Source: Eubacteriales bacterium (GTDB taxonomy: Bacteria; Bacillota; Clostridia; Lachnospirales; Lachnospiraceae). From it: DNA of 64,000 nt. The position numbers and the translations under genes are program-made. The DNA lies in assembly GCA_030526265.1 (NCBI GenBank), contig JAUNDE010000001.1, positions 95,874-159,873 on the forward strand. The letters are read 5' to 3'. The notes below the pieces were generated by a model that was not told where the DNA came from, searched no databases, and was given only the letters and a program-made list of their open reading frames with translations. Positions within the stretch are counted from its first letter, which is position 1. The number at the start of each line of letters is the position of its first letter. Positions 38,456 to 47,562 of this stretch are shown here, piece after piece.

Positions 38456-39496
38456 TTACGGGAACATTGGCACAAGATTTAAGCCTTCGTCTTCCGGAAG
38501 CCCGAACATCAGGTTCATGTTCTGTACTGCCTGTCCCGCTGCGCCTTTCACAAGATTATCGATCGCACCCATCATGATAATGCGGTTCGTACGCGGATCA
38601 ATCTTGAAATTGATATCCACATAGTTGCTTCCTTCCACCCATTTTGTCTCCGGGCAGACATCCTTCTCCAATACGCGGATAAATTTTTCTTCCTTATAAT
38701 ATTTGTCATAAATTGCTTTTACTTCTTCATATGTAACATCTTTTTTCAATTTTGCATATTCCGTTGCAAGAATTCCCCTGTTCATCGGAACAAGATGCGG
38801 GGTGAAGTTGATCAGCACTTCCTCCCCTGATGCATACCCAAGCTGTTCCTCGATCTCCGGTGTATGTCTGTGAGTGGCAACACCATACGCTTTCATATTT
38901 TCATTTACTTCACAGAAAAGATTCGGAACTTTCGCACCTCTTCCGGCACCTGATGTTCCTGACTTCGCATCGACGATCAATGTGCTCATATCAATGATTC
39001 CTTCTTTTGCAAGCGGATACGCAGTGAGGATCGAACATGTTGTATAGCATCCAGGATTCGCAACCAGTCTTGCTTTCTTCACATCTTCTCTGTTGATCTC
39101 ACAAAGGCCATATACTGCTTCCTTAATATACTGCGGACTTTTGTGCTCGATGCCATACCATTTCTCATATGTTGCAACATCTTTGATTCGGAAATCTGCG
39201 CTGAGATCCACAATCTTTGTCTTTGAAAGAATATCTTCATTTACAAGCGAAGCGCAAAGTCCCTGCGGTGTTGCGGTAAATATCACGTCTGCCTGCTCTG
39301 CAAGTTCGTCCATATTGTCATCCATGCATTTGGCATCCACGATCTGAAACATATTCTGATACACTTCTGCATACTTCTTATCTACATAGCTTCTTGATCC
39401 GTACCAGACGATCTCTGCGTCTTTATGTCCTGTGAGAATTCTTACAAGCTCTCCTCCCGCATAACCGGTAGAACCAATAATACCAACTTTTATCAT
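38456..39496 (-). CDS. argC: N-acetyl-gamma-glutamyl-phosphate reductase
   Basis: NADPH-dependent third step of arginine synthesis. The 346-residue product has IIGSTGYAGGELVRIL near residue 6, the active-site Cys in NPGCYTTCS near residue 148, and SGTSGAGRGAK and HRHTPEIEEQL further on. It is first in the arg run behind the promoter at 39609-39637. Length is normal. Confidence 0.96.
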   Translation of the reverse strand: MIKVGIIGSTGYAGGELVRILTGHKDAEIVWYGSRSYVDKKYAEVYQNMFQIVDAKCMDDNMDELAEQADVIFTATPQGLCASLVNEDILSKTKIVDLSADFRIKDVATYEKWYGIEHKSPQYIKEAVYGLCEINREDVKKARLVANPGCYTTCSILTAYPLAKEGIIDMSTLIVDAKSGTSGAGRGAKVPNLFCEVNENMKAYGVATHRHTPEIEEQLGYASGEEVLINFTPHLVPMNRGILATEYAKLKKDVTYEEVKAIYDKYYKEEKFIRVLEKDVCPETKWVEGSNYVDINFKIDPRTNRIIMMGAIDNLVKGAAGQAVQNMNLMFGLPEDEGLNLVPMFP

Positions 39497-39600
39497 AATC
39501 TCTTTTCCCCGTCTTTCTTCCTATAAAAAAGAATTTCTTCGCTAAGTTTACTCCTCTTTTTCGTATATGTAAAGAATTCTTTCTCATTTTGTTTTATCAG

Positions 39601-39639
39601 ATTGCATTATTATACATATATTATGCATATTATGCAAGT
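39601..39639. promoter_or_regulatory. argC promoter with two ArgR/AhrC-type boxes
   Basis: Minus strand: TTGCAT (39632-39637), 17 bp, TATAAT (39609-39614). Two 18-bp boxes resembling ARG operators overlap it: TTGCATTATTATACATA region (39601-39618) over the -10, and TATGCATATTATGCAAGT (39622-39639) over the -35, the latter containing the perfect palindrome TGCATATTATGCA. Confidence 0.65.
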
Positions 39640-39694
39640 ATAATTATGTAGAAATGCAAATTTTCTTGTTTTTTTCGTAAAACAATATTTTTGT

Positions 39695-39725
39695 ATTGCA
39701 TATTTATAAAACGTAGTGTATAGTA
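39695..39725 (+). promoter_or_regulatory. argG promoter with an ArgR/AhrC-type box
   Basis: TTGCAT (39697-39702), 17 bp, TATAGT (39720-39725). A TATTGCATATTTATAAAA box (39695-39711) overlaps the -35. With the boxes at 39601-39639, this suggests joint arginine repression of both divergent units. Confidence 0.55.
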
Positions 39726-39754
39726 GTCCTTGCATGATAAAGGAGGATTTTACA

Positions 39755-40981
39755 ATGAAAGAAAAAGTAGTACTTGCCTACTCAGGCGGTTTGGATACAA
39801 CGGCTATCATTCCATGGTTAAAAGAAAAATTTGATTACGAAGTAATCTGCTGCTGTGTAGACTGCGGTCAGGGAAAAGAGCTCGACGGACTCAGCGAACG
39901 TGCAAAATTATCCGGAGCTTCCAAATTATATATTGAAGACATCGTAGACGACTTCTGCGACAATTACATTGTTCCATGTGTACAGGCACATGCCGTATAT
40001 GAGAACAAATATTTACTCGGTACTTCTATGGCTCGTCCGGCGATCGCAAAAAAACTTGTTGAGATCGCAAGAAAAGAAAATGCAGTTGCGATCTGTCACG
40101 GTGCAACAGGCAAAGGAAACGACCAGATCCGTTTTGAGCTCAGCATCAAAGCACTTGCTCCGGACATCAAGATCATTGCTCCGTGGAGAATGACAGACAT
40201 CTGGACAATGCAGTCCCGTGATGATGAGATCGAATACTGTAAAGCTCACGGTATCGATCTTCCATTCGATGCAAGCAGCAGCTACAGCCGTGACCGTAAC
40301 TTATGGCACTTAAGCCACGAAGGTCTTGAGCTTGAGAACCCTGCAAATGAACCAAATTACGATCATATTCTCTGCATGAGCGTTACACCGGAGAAAGCTC
40401 CTGACGAACCGGAATATGTGACAATGACATTTGAAAAAGGTGTTCCAAAGAGCATCAACGGTGTTGAGATGAAAGTATCCGACATCATCCGCAAGTTAAA
40501 TGAACTTGGCGGGAAGCATGGTATCGGTATTGTCGATATCGTAGAAAACCGTGTCGTTGGTATGAAATCGCGTGGTGTATACGAGACACCGGGCGGAACG
40601 ATCCTTTACGAAGCTCATCAGCAGCTTGAAGAACTTGTATTAGACCGTGCTACATATGAAGTAAAAGAAGAAATGGGCAACAAGCTTTCCCAGATCGTAT
40701 ACGAAGGAAAATGGTTCACACCTCTTCGCGAGGCTGTTCAGGCTTTCATTGAGAGCACACAGGAATATGTTACAGGTGAAGTCAAATTCAAACTCTACAA
40801 AGGAAATATCACAAAGGCCGGAACAACTTCTCCATACTCACTTTACAGCGAATCTCTTGCAAGCTTTACAACAGGCGACCTTTATGACCACCATGATGCA
40901 GATGGATTCATCAACCTCTTTGGTCTTCCACTCAAAGTGCGTGCTATGAAAATGATGGAAGTAAAAGATTATAACAAATAA
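39755..40981 (+). CDS. argG: Argininosuccinate synthase
   Basis: Joins citrulline and aspartate using ATP, the penultimate step of arginine synthesis. About 408 residues. The N-terminal PP-loop AYSGGLDTT is near residue 8, [14 protein letters not shown] near residue 112, and [13 protein letters not shown] near the end. I chose ATG 39755 because AAGGAGG precedes it by ten bases; an upstream ATG at 39716 lies in the promoter region. It is monocistronic: a terminator follows, and argH is not here. Confidence 0.97.
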   Translation: MKEKVVLAYSGGLDTTAIIPWLKEKFDYEVICCCVDCGQGKELDGLSERAKLSGASKLYIEDIVDDFCDNYIVPCVQAHAVYENKYLLGTSMARPAIAKKLVEIARKENAVAICHGATGKGNDQIRFELSIKALAPDIKIIAPWRMTDIWTMQSRDDEIEYCKAHGIDLPFDASSSYSRDRNLWHLSHEGLELENPANEPNYDHILCMSVTPEKAPDEPEYVTMTFEKGVPKSINGVEMKVSDIIRKLNELGGKHGIGIVDIVENRVVGMKSRGVYETPGGTILYEAHQQLEELVLDRATYEVKEEMGNKLSQIVYEGKWFTPLREAVQAFIESTQEYVTGEVKFKLYKGNITKAGTTSPYSLYSESLASFTTGDLYDHHDADGFINLFGLPLKVRAMKMMEVKDYNK

Positions 40982-40996
40982 AGAAATGGCATTCAC

Positions 40997-41025
40997 AAAA
41001 GAGACTTCATCCCGAAGTCTCTTTT
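40997..41025 (+). terminator. Terminator of argG
   Basis: A perfect 12-bp stem AAAAGAGACTTC / GAAGTCTCTTTT with a 5-nt loop, 15 bp after the argG stop. Confidence 0.92.
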
Positions 41026-41397
41026 GTTCGTCATTTCATATCACAAAACCACATTTTTACATAGTTAGCTATTTATTTTTTTCTATTTCACTGCATTTAT
41101 GCGCTTTATTGTTTTATTTTTTTCTCGCAAGATCCACTCATCTTTATGCACATATTCAACCGGTTCTTTTTTATAGCATGCTATATTTTTTCAATTCTTT
41201 TTTCAACAAAATCTTTTCTGAAGAATTCATTTTTTTCATTCCGATAAATTCTATTTTTAAACACCCAAAAATAATTTTTCAGTTTTCTTCTATATTGAAA
41301 AGCATATTCTTTTCACGAGATTGACATACTAGGATTGTTATGCGACAGGTACAAACAAACTGTCACAGGCAATCATCATTTGAAAGGAGGAAATGAT
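41026..41397. other. AT-rich spacer without genes
   Basis: About 370 bp between the argG terminator and the first CotF-like gene. It is strongly T-rich on the plus strand. It contains the probable sporulation promoter at 41302-41331 and nothing else I can support; the open frame at 40986-41324 overlaps the terminator, is low-complexity and lacks a ribosome-binding site. Confidence 0.6.
41302..41331 (+). promoter_or_regulatory. Possible mother-cell sigma-E/sigma-K promoter
   Basis: GCATATT (41302-41308), 16 bp, CATACTA (41325-41331). The -35 fits the sigma-E KMATATT consensus and the -10 fits CATAC at its start. It is upstream of two CotF-like coat genes, which suits mother-cell expression. 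No mapping data; spacer is slightly long. Confidence 0.4.
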
Positions 41398-41580
41398 ATG
41401 TCAGAAATATCTGTATTAGATCTTCAAAATCTTCGTCATCTTATTGGAGGATACGAAACAAATCACTGCAAGATGACGGAATATGCAAATCAGTGTCAAG
41501 ATCCGGAAATCAAAAAAATATTCACGGATGCTGCAAATTCAGCAATGAAAAACAAACAAGAATTAATGAGATTTTTATAG
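41398..41580 (+). CDS. Small CotF-like spore coat protein
   Basis: A 60-residue, mostly helical protein (MSEISVLDLQNLRHLIGG, then a helix with EYANQCQDPEIKKIF). It resembles the N-terminal half of CotF-type ferritin-like coat proteins. AAAGGAGG precedes the ATG at 41398. The next gene starts 13 bp later and could supply the second half of the fold. Probably a spore coat component; assignment is from pattern and pairing. Confidence 0.65.
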   Translation: MSEISVLDLQNLRHLIGGYETNHCKMTEYANQCQDPEIKKIFTDAANSAMKNKQELMRFL

Positions 41581-41593
41581 GAGGAAACGATTC

Positions 41594-41854
41594 ATGTTCG
41601 ATGAGAAAACAATGGTCACAGATGCACTGAATGGTGTGAATGGTGAACTCACCCGTTTTGGTGAAATGATCCCACAGACAGAAAACAAAGAATTAAAGCA
41701 ATGTTTGAAACAGATCCGCAATGAGTGTGAAATGTCACAGGAAAAACTTTATCAGATTGCACGTGAGAAAAGTTACTATGTCCCTGCAGAAGCTGCCAGT
41801 GAAAAAGAAATTCATCACGTCAAATCCATCTTAACTGGAAATTCTATGAGATAA
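41594..41854 (+). CDS. CotF-domain spore coat protein
   Basis: An 86-residue helical protein. QCLKQIRNECEMSQEKLYQIA followed by EKSYYVPAEAA matches the end of the CotF domain, where two helices are followed by a G/S-W/Y-Y-x-P motif. AGGAGG lies just before the ATG. It is downstream of its 60-residue partner in one transcript. Expected in the outer spore layers, though the exact role is unknown. Confidence 0.72.
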   Translation: MFDEKTMVTDALNGVNGELTRFGEMIPQTENKELKQCLKQIRNECEMSQEKLYQIAREKSYYVPAEAASEKEIHHVKSILTGNSMR

Positions 41855-41961
41855 GCATACGCATCCTCCAGTAAAATGAATGAAAACATTATTAAAAATT
41901 CATATTTATTAAACATTTTTCTAAATTTTAGCTATTTTGATTTTATTTTTGCAAGATAGTG

Positions 41962-41989
41962 TTGACGATTCTTCAATTTATGCTAAAAT
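41962..41989 (+). promoter_or_regulatory. Promoter of the aminotransferase gene
   Basis: TTGACG (41962-41967), 16 bp, TAAAAT (41984-41989), with a TGC extension before the -10. Start codon is 39 bp downstream. Confidence 0.65.
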
Positions 41990-42027
41990 AGTAACTGTTG
42001 AGACTTTAATTATTGGAGGATGCGAAA

Positions 42028-43317
42028 TTGACTGCTTATAAAGATCTATCAAAAGAAGAATTATTACAGATTAAATCTGGATTAGAAGCTGAATACGAAA
42101 GATTCAAATCAGCCGGTATGAAATTAGATATGTCCAGAGGCAAACCGTCCACAGAACAGTTAAACTTATCAATGGGTATGATGGATGTTCTTAACAGCGG
42201 TTCTGACCTTGTATGCAAAGAAGGCGTTGACTGTCGTAACTACGGTGTATTAGACGGTATCGAAGAGGCCAAGAAATTATTTGCAGATATGATGGAAGTT
42301 CCATCTGATAATATTATCATTTTCGGAAACTCCAGTTTGAATGTAATGTTTGATACAGTTGCCCGTTCAATGACTCATGGCGTAATGGGAAGTACTCCAT
42401 GGTGCAAATTAGACAAAGTAAAATTCCTCTGCCCTGTTCCGGGATATGACAGACACTTTGCGATCACTGAATACTTCGGCATCGAAATGATCAACATCCC
42501 AATGACTCCGGACGGACCTGACATGGATCTTGTTGAACACTATGTAAATAATGATCCTGCTGTAAAAGGTATTTGGTGTGTTCCAAAATACTCCAATCCA
42601 CAGGGTATAACATATTCATATGAAACAGTTCATCGTTTTGCAAAATTAAAACCAGCTGCGGAAGATTTCCGTATCTACTGGGATAATGCATATGGAATTC
42701 ATCATTTATACGAAGACAAACAGGATTACCTTCTCGAAATCTTCCAGGCTTGTAAAGCGGAAGGAAATCCTCATATGGTATACAAATTTGCATCAACTTC
42801 AAAAATCAGTTTCCCAGGTTCCGGTATCAGCGTCATCGCAGCATCTCACTCAAATCTTAACGATATCAGGAAACAGATGAGAATTCAGACAATCGGACAT
42901 GATAAACTGAATCAGCTTCGTCATGCAAGATATTTCAAAAACATTCACGGAATGGTTGAACACATGAAGCTTCATGCTGATATCATCAGGCCAAAGTTTG
43001 ATGCAGTACTTACAGCACTTGATTCCGAACTGAGCGGACTTGAAATCGGATCATGGATTGCCCCTCGCGGCGGATACTTTATCTCTTTCGATGCAATGGA
43101 AGGATGTGCAAAAGCAATCGTTGCAAAAGCAAAAGAGGCCGGCCTCAGTATGACAAATGCCGGAGCGACATTCCCATACGGAAAAGATCCTCGTGACTCT
43201 AACATCCGTATTGCACCGACTTATCCGACACTCGATGAATTAAAAGAGGCAGTAAAACTCTTCATCATCTGTGTGAAATTAGTCAGCATTGATAAAATTC
43301 TGGAGACAAAAGAATAA
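42028..43317 (+). CDS. Class I aminotransferase, probable aspartate aminotransferase
   Basis: About 429 residues, a PLP-dependent aminotransferase of the MocR-like/atypical aspartate aminotransferase group. N-terminal MDMSRGKPSTEQLNLS-like substrate loop (LDMSRGKPS near residue 32), NYGVLDG, the PKYSNPQGITYS motif near residue 190, and the Schiff-base Lys in STSKISFPGSG near residue 252. I chose the TTG at 42028-42030, seven bases after GGAGGA; the TTG at 42013 overlaps that site. Likely forms aspartate from oxaloacetate and glutamate, in keeping with the aspartate-family genes in this window. Confidence 0.87.
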   Translation: MTAYKDLSKEELLQIKSGLEAEYERFKSAGMKLDMSRGKPSTEQLNLSMGMMDVLNSGSDLVCKEGVDCRNYGVLDGIEEAKKLFADMMEVPSDNIIIFGNSSLNVMFDTVARSMTHGVMGSTPWCKLDKVKFLCPVPGYDRHFAITEYFGIEMINIPMTPDGPDMDLVEHYVNNDPAVKGIWCVPKYSNPQGITYSYETVHRFAKLKPAAEDFRIYWDNAYGIHHLYEDKQDYLLEIFQACKAEGNPHMVYKFASTSKISFPGSGISVIAASHSNLNDIRKQMRIQTIGHDKLNQLRHARYFKNIHGMVEHMKLHADIIRPKFDAVLTALDSELSGLEIGSWIAPRGGYFISFDAMEGCAKAIVAKAKEAGLSMTNAGATFPYGKDPRDSNIRIAPTYPTLDELKEAVKLFIICVKLVSIDKILETKE

Positions 43318-43361
43318 GCAGATATTTCATGAAATCCTGGACATAAAAATGCACATTGCAA

Positions 43362-43404
43362 AAAATCTCCTGTCACCGCACAATGCAGAGTGACAGGAGA
43401 TTTT
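43362..43404. terminator. Bidirectional terminator after the aminotransferase gene
   Basis: A perfect 15-bp stem AAAATCTCCTGTCAC / GTGACAGGAGATTTT with a 13-nt loop. Confidence 0.92.
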
Positions 43405-43499
43405 CTTATCATTTTTCTGAAAGTCTTTCCTGTTTCTAATATTCAAGTCGACCGCACGCGAGACTTGGCGCGTGATTCTGGTCAGCATAAGCTGACATC

Positions 43500-44939
43500 T
43501 TACTTCAGAATCGATCCATCATTGATGTAGGTTCTGTATTCACATTTCACATTTTTCTTCTGCCCGAATTCACTGTTCAGGATCATTTCCAGATCCTGTT
43601 TTGTAATTCTGTCCTGCGGATGAACACCAAAGTGTTCACACGCCAGCTCCCATCTGTGACATCCTTCCATGAACATCTGTCCGATCGCATATGTCCCGGC
43701 CACACCAATCACAAGATCTGTCTGCTTTGGAATCACAGGTTCATGCTCTGCGGGCACCTTCAGTGGATGATGCCTGCTTCCGTCTGCCTCTACAAGCACC
43801 ACATCATATTGTTCAGTAAGCTGATCAAACACTTCTTTTGAAAGTGCTCTCAGTTTTCCTTCTTCACACGGAGTGCCGATCGGGCTGAATCCAAAACGTC
43901 CTTCTGCCTGAATATGTGTTGTCGTAGTAACAGCCGGACGATATCCAAGTTCACGAAGTTCAACAGCCAGCTGATAAATCAGACTTGTCTTTCCACCTGC
44001 CCCAACTACAGAAATAATACGATGTCGTTCAGGATCAATATTTAAAATATCCATCAGTTTCTTCGTATCGCGTTCCACGCTTTCTTTACAGGCAGTTCCC
44101 GGGGGTTCCGGATGCTTCCGGCTTCCGTTTTCTCTCTGCATCTTATTTCTCAAATACAGAATTGCTTCAACAACGCCACCCGCAATGCATCTTGCCTTAT
44201 CTGAAACAGAATCAATATTTCCAAGCTGCTCCATACGGGGATCTACATCTGCCACTTTAAACCCCTTCGTCACTGCAAAGCCGTCCGGCAGCATTCCCCG
44301 CACAACTCCTGAGATCCCGGTACACACAGCTTCGTTACCAACATACGCCAGCACATCGCCCTTCCGGACGACTGTGCCGATCTCACATTTACTGCGAAAA
44401 ATCCCGGCACACGGGCTGTGCAGCACCCGCTCTTTATCATAGCCTCCGACTTTACCCGGAATACCAGTATTCGGGATCGCTTCTCCCTGATAATAGATTT
44501 TTCCAAGATGTGGGCCACGCATCGTTTCTACAACCGCATGGACATCTTTTCCGGCACAGAATCCCGGCCCAAGGCCAACTGTGATCGGTGCCATCTCTCT
44601 TGTCGTTCCCAGGTTACGTTTTGCAAGAATCGCATCTACAACCGCAAATGGTTTTAATATTTTTACCAGTCTGCACTCCGGATCTACTGCAACAGGAATC
44701 TCTCGATCAGCAAGAACCGCCTCCATTTCTTCTACATCTGAAACAAGCCTTGCGGTCACTCCCTCAATCGTCATCTCATTTCGATATACTGCTTCCGAAA
44801 AAGCAATACGTCTTCTGATCGCAGAAGGCTTTTCACATTCCAAAGCAACAACATCAAACCCAATATTGTGTAATTTGAGAATCGTGCCCGATGCCAGATC
44901 CCCGGCACCGCGCACGATGATTAATGTTTCTCTCTTCAT
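43500..44939 (-). CDS. YqeB-YqeC fusion, selenium-dependent molybdenum hydroxylase maturation
   Basis: A 479-residue protein joining two proteins that are separate in E. coli. Residues 1-270 match YqeB (EF2563 type): VRGAGDLASGTILKLHNIG at the N-terminus, GLGPGFCAGKDVHAVVETMRG, then GIPGKVGGYDKERVLHSP. A linker (about 275-300) leads to YqeC (about 300-479): LLNIDP-like start, VVGAGGKTSLIYQLA (P-loop), TTTTHIQ, VEADGSRHHPLK and HEPVIPKQTDLVIGV. Both families belong to the orphan-SelD system that puts selenium into molybdenum hydroxylases. The YqeC part ends at RTYINDGSILK, where other members usually continue for some tens of residues, so it may be truncated. No selD or hydroxylase gene is in the window. 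Confidence 0.85.
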   Translation of the reverse strand: MKRETLIIVRGAGDLASGTILKLHNIGFDVVALECEKPSAIRRRIAFSEAVYRNEMTIEGVTARLVSDVEEMEAVLADREIPVAVDPECRLVKILKPFAVVDAILAKRNLGTTREMAPITVGLGPGFCAGKDVHAVVETMRGPHLGKIYYQGEAIPNTGIPGKVGGYDKERVLHSPCAGIFRSKCEIGTVVRKGDVLAYVGNEAVCTGISGVVRGMLPDGFAVTKGFKVADVDPRMEQLGNIDSVSDKARCIAGGVVEAILYLRNKMQRENGSRKHPEPPGTACKESVERDTKKLMDILNIDPERHRIISVVGAGGKTSLIYQLAVELRELGYRPAVTTTTHIQAEGRFGFSPIGTPCEEGKLRALSKEVFDQLTEQYDVVLVEADGSRHHPLKVPAEHEPVIPKQTDLVIGVAGTYAIGQMFMEGCHRWELACEHFGVHPQDRITKQDLEMILNSEFGQKKNVKCEYRTYINDGSILK

Positions 44940-44949
44940 ATTTTCATTT

Positions 44950-47382
44950 CTATTTCATTACGATATTAATGATTCTTCCCGGAACATAGATTTCCTTCAC
45001 AATGTTTCCGGTCAGTTTGTCTGCAACCGCTTCTTTACCGGCTGCAATAGCATCCTCTTTTGACGCATCTGCTGCAATTGTAACAACAGTTCTTGTCTTA
45101 CCATTGATCTGTACTGCAATCTCAATCTCATCATCTTTCATTGCATTTTCATCATAAGTTGGCCATCCGGCTTCAAATACTGTTGTTGTTCCACCAAGCT
45201 GTTCCCATATTTCCTCAGCAATATGTGGTGCAAACGGAGCGAGAAGAACAGCGATCGTTTTCATTGTCTCGATATCGATCGCACCTGTTTTTCTTGCAAT
45301 CTCAGTAAGCTTGTTTGTATGCTCCATAAATCCGGAAACAACGGTATTCAGGCTGAAACTCTCAAGACGAGTTGTCACATCATAGATCAGCTTATTGCGA
45401 ACCTTGATCATTTCTTTTGTAGCTTCAACATTGCACTCTTTGCTGTCCATAGCAAGATTCCAAACCTTCTTAAGGAATCTCGAAACGCCGTCGATACCAC
45501 GGTCATCCCACTCGGCATCAAGCTCCGGCGGTCCTACAAAGAGTTCATACATTCTGAGTGAGTCACATCCGTAATCACGAACAAGATCATCCGGAGAAAC
45601 AACGTTTCCTTTTGATTTACTCATCTTAATTCCATTCTTGCCTGTGATCATGCCCTGGTTAAAAAGCTTCTGGAATGGCTCATCAAAATCAACGACTCCG
45701 ATATCATACAGGAATTTTGTATAGAAACGTGAGTAAAGAAGATGAAGCACCGCATGCTCTACACCACCGATATACATATCAACCGGAAGCATCTCATGTG
45801 CCTTCTCTTTTGATACAAGCTGCTCATCGTTTTTATTATCTACGTAACGCAGGAAATACCATGAAGATCCTGCCCACTGAGGCATTGTATTTGTCTCTCT
45901 CTTCGCCGGTTTACCACAACATGGACATGTCGTATTCACCCACTCTTCGATACCTGCAAGCGGAGATTCTCCTGTTCCTGTCGGTTCATATGACTCTACA
46001 TCAGGAAGTGTAAGCGGAAGCTCTTCTTCCGGTACCGGTACTGCGCCACAATCCGGACAGTGAACGATCGGGATTGGTTCTCCCCAGTAACGCTGACGCG
46101 AGAATACCCAGTCACGAAGCTTGTAATTCACAGTTGCACGTCCAATTCCCATCTCCTCGATGATGTGTGGAGCTTCTTTCTTAAGAACTGCTGACTCCAT
46201 TCCATTCCAGTCACCTGAGTTGATCATTGTACCAGACGCTTCTGTATATGCCTCTGTCATATTCTCGATCTGCTGTCCGTCTTTTGCAATAACCTGAATG
46301 ATCGGAATATCAAACTTTGTAGCAAATTCAAAGTCACGGTCATCATGAGCCGGTACACACATGATCGCTCCTGTACCATAGTCGGCAAGTACATAATCGG
46401 AAAGCCAGATCGGTGTCTTCTCACCATTTAACGGATTAATAGCATAGCTTCCTGTGAATACACCTGTCTTCTCTTTATCCTGCATACGGTCTACATTTGA
46501 CTTCATGGAAGCATCGTAAATGTATTTCTCAACAGCTTCTCTCGTCTCATCTGTAGCAAGCTTTGCTGCAAGCGCATGCTCCGGTGCAAGCACCATAAAT
46601 GTCGCACCGTGTAACGTATCCGGTCTTGTCGTATAAACGGTGATCTTCTCATCCATACCATCTACCGGGAAATCAACCTCAGCACCGTATGATTTTCCGA
46701 TCCAGTCTGTCTGCATCTTCTTAACCTTTTCCGGCCAGTCAAGTTTATCAAGATCATTTAAGAGTCTCTCTGCATATGCTGTGATCTTCAGCATCCACTG
46801 ACGAAGATTTTTCTTTGTAACCTCTGTTCCGCAGCGCTCACATTTACCATTGACAACTTCCTCATTTGCAAGACCTGTCTTACAGGAAGGACACCAGTTG
46901 ATCGGGAATTCTTTCTCATATGCAAGACCTTCTTTGAACATCTTCACAAAAATCCACTGTGTCCATTTGTAGAACGCCGGATCAGTTGTGTTCACTTCCA
47001 TATCCCAGTCATAAAGAGCAGCGATCTCATTGATCTGTCTCTTAATATTTGCCACGTTTGCAGCTGTTGATTTTGCAGGATGAACTCCCATCTTGATCGC
47101 ATAGTTCTCTGCCGGAAGACCGAACGCATCCCACCCCATTGGATGTACGATATAATATCCCTGCAGAAGTTTGTATCTGCTCCAGACATCAGAGATCACA
47201 TATCCTCTCCAGTGTCCTACATGAAGTCCATTTCCTGATGGATACGGGAACATGTCCAGGCAGTAATATTTTTCTTTCTTATTTCCGTCTTTGTCAACTT
47301 TAGGATTCACCGGGTTCTTCTCCCAGTTTTCTCGCCATTTTTTCTCAATGGCTTTATGATTATAAAGAATCTTCTGTGCCAT
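44950..47382 (-). CDS. leuS: Leucyl-tRNA synthetase
   Basis: Charges tRNA-Leu; class Ia synthetase. The 810-residue product has the HIGH equivalent HVGH in PYPSGNGLHVGHWRGY (near residue 50), the CP1 editing domain (about 220-410, with TTRPDTLHGATF), and KMSKSKGNVV near residue 580. A zinc-like pair CPSC/CERC lies near residue 155-178 and CPDCGAVP near 440. The promoter is visible (47411-47439); there is no T-box. Length is typical of bacteria. Confidence 0.97.
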   Translation of the reverse strand: MAQKILYNHKAIEKKWRENWEKNPVNPKVDKDGNKKEKYYCLDMFPYPSGNGLHVGHWRGYVISDVWSRYKLLQGYYIVHPMGWDAFGLPAENYAIKMGVHPAKSTAANVANIKRQINEIAALYDWDMEVNTTDPAFYKWTQWIFVKMFKEGLAYEKEFPINWCPSCKTGLANEEVVNGKCERCGTEVTKKNLRQWMLKITAYAERLLNDLDKLDWPEKVKKMQTDWIGKSYGAEVDFPVDGMDEKITVYTTRPDTLHGATFMVLAPEHALAAKLATDETREAVEKYIYDASMKSNVDRMQDKEKTGVFTGSYAINPLNGEKTPIWLSDYVLADYGTGAIMCVPAHDDRDFEFATKFDIPIIQVIAKDGQQIENMTEAYTEASGTMINSGDWNGMESAVLKKEAPHIIEEMGIGRATVNYKLRDWVFSRQRYWGEPIPIVHCPDCGAVPVPEEELPLTLPDVESYEPTGTGESPLAGIEEWVNTTCPCCGKPAKRETNTMPQWAGSSWYFLRYVDNKNDEQLVSKEKAHEMLPVDMYIGGVEHAVLHLLYSRFYTKFLYDIGVVDFDEPFQKLFNQGMITGKNGIKMSKSKGNVVSPDDLVRDYGCDSLRMYELFVGPPELDAEWDDRGIDGVSRFLKKVWNLAMDSKECNVEATKEMIKVRNKLIYDVTTRLESFSLNTVVSGFMEHTNKLTEIARKTGAIDIETMKTIAVLLAPFAPHIAEEIWEQLGGTTTVFEAGWPTYDENAMKDDEIEIAVQINGKTRTVVTIAADASKEDAIAAGKEAVADKLTGNIVKEIYVPGRIINIVMK

Positions 47383-47410
47383 AGTTTACCATCCTTTCAT
47401 ACTCTAAATA

Positions 47411-47459
47411 ATTATAGAAACATTATCAGAATAAGTCAATAAAATGAAGTCAATAAAAT
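47411..47459 (-). promoter_or_regulatory. leuS promoter with duplicated -35 region
   Basis: Minus strand: TTGACT (47434-47439), 17 bp, TATAAT (47411-47416). The 13-bp segment ATTTTATTGACTT containing the -35 is directly repeated 14 bp upstream (47447-47459 and 47433-47445), giving a second TTGACT at 47448-47453. Confidence 0.7.
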
Positions 47460-47562
47460 TTCCCTTTTTTAGGTTGTTAGCCACACATCTTTAGTGTATA
47501 ATAGGTTTAAGGATTTTGAGGATCGAGTCTCAAAAAATTTCTACATAAAGGAGTTGTTTCCC

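Noticed and set aside
40986-41324. A 112-codon open frame after argG
   Set aside because: It starts inside the argG terminator region, is low-complexity (Phe, Leu, Ser rich) from T-rich DNA, and has no ribosome-binding site.
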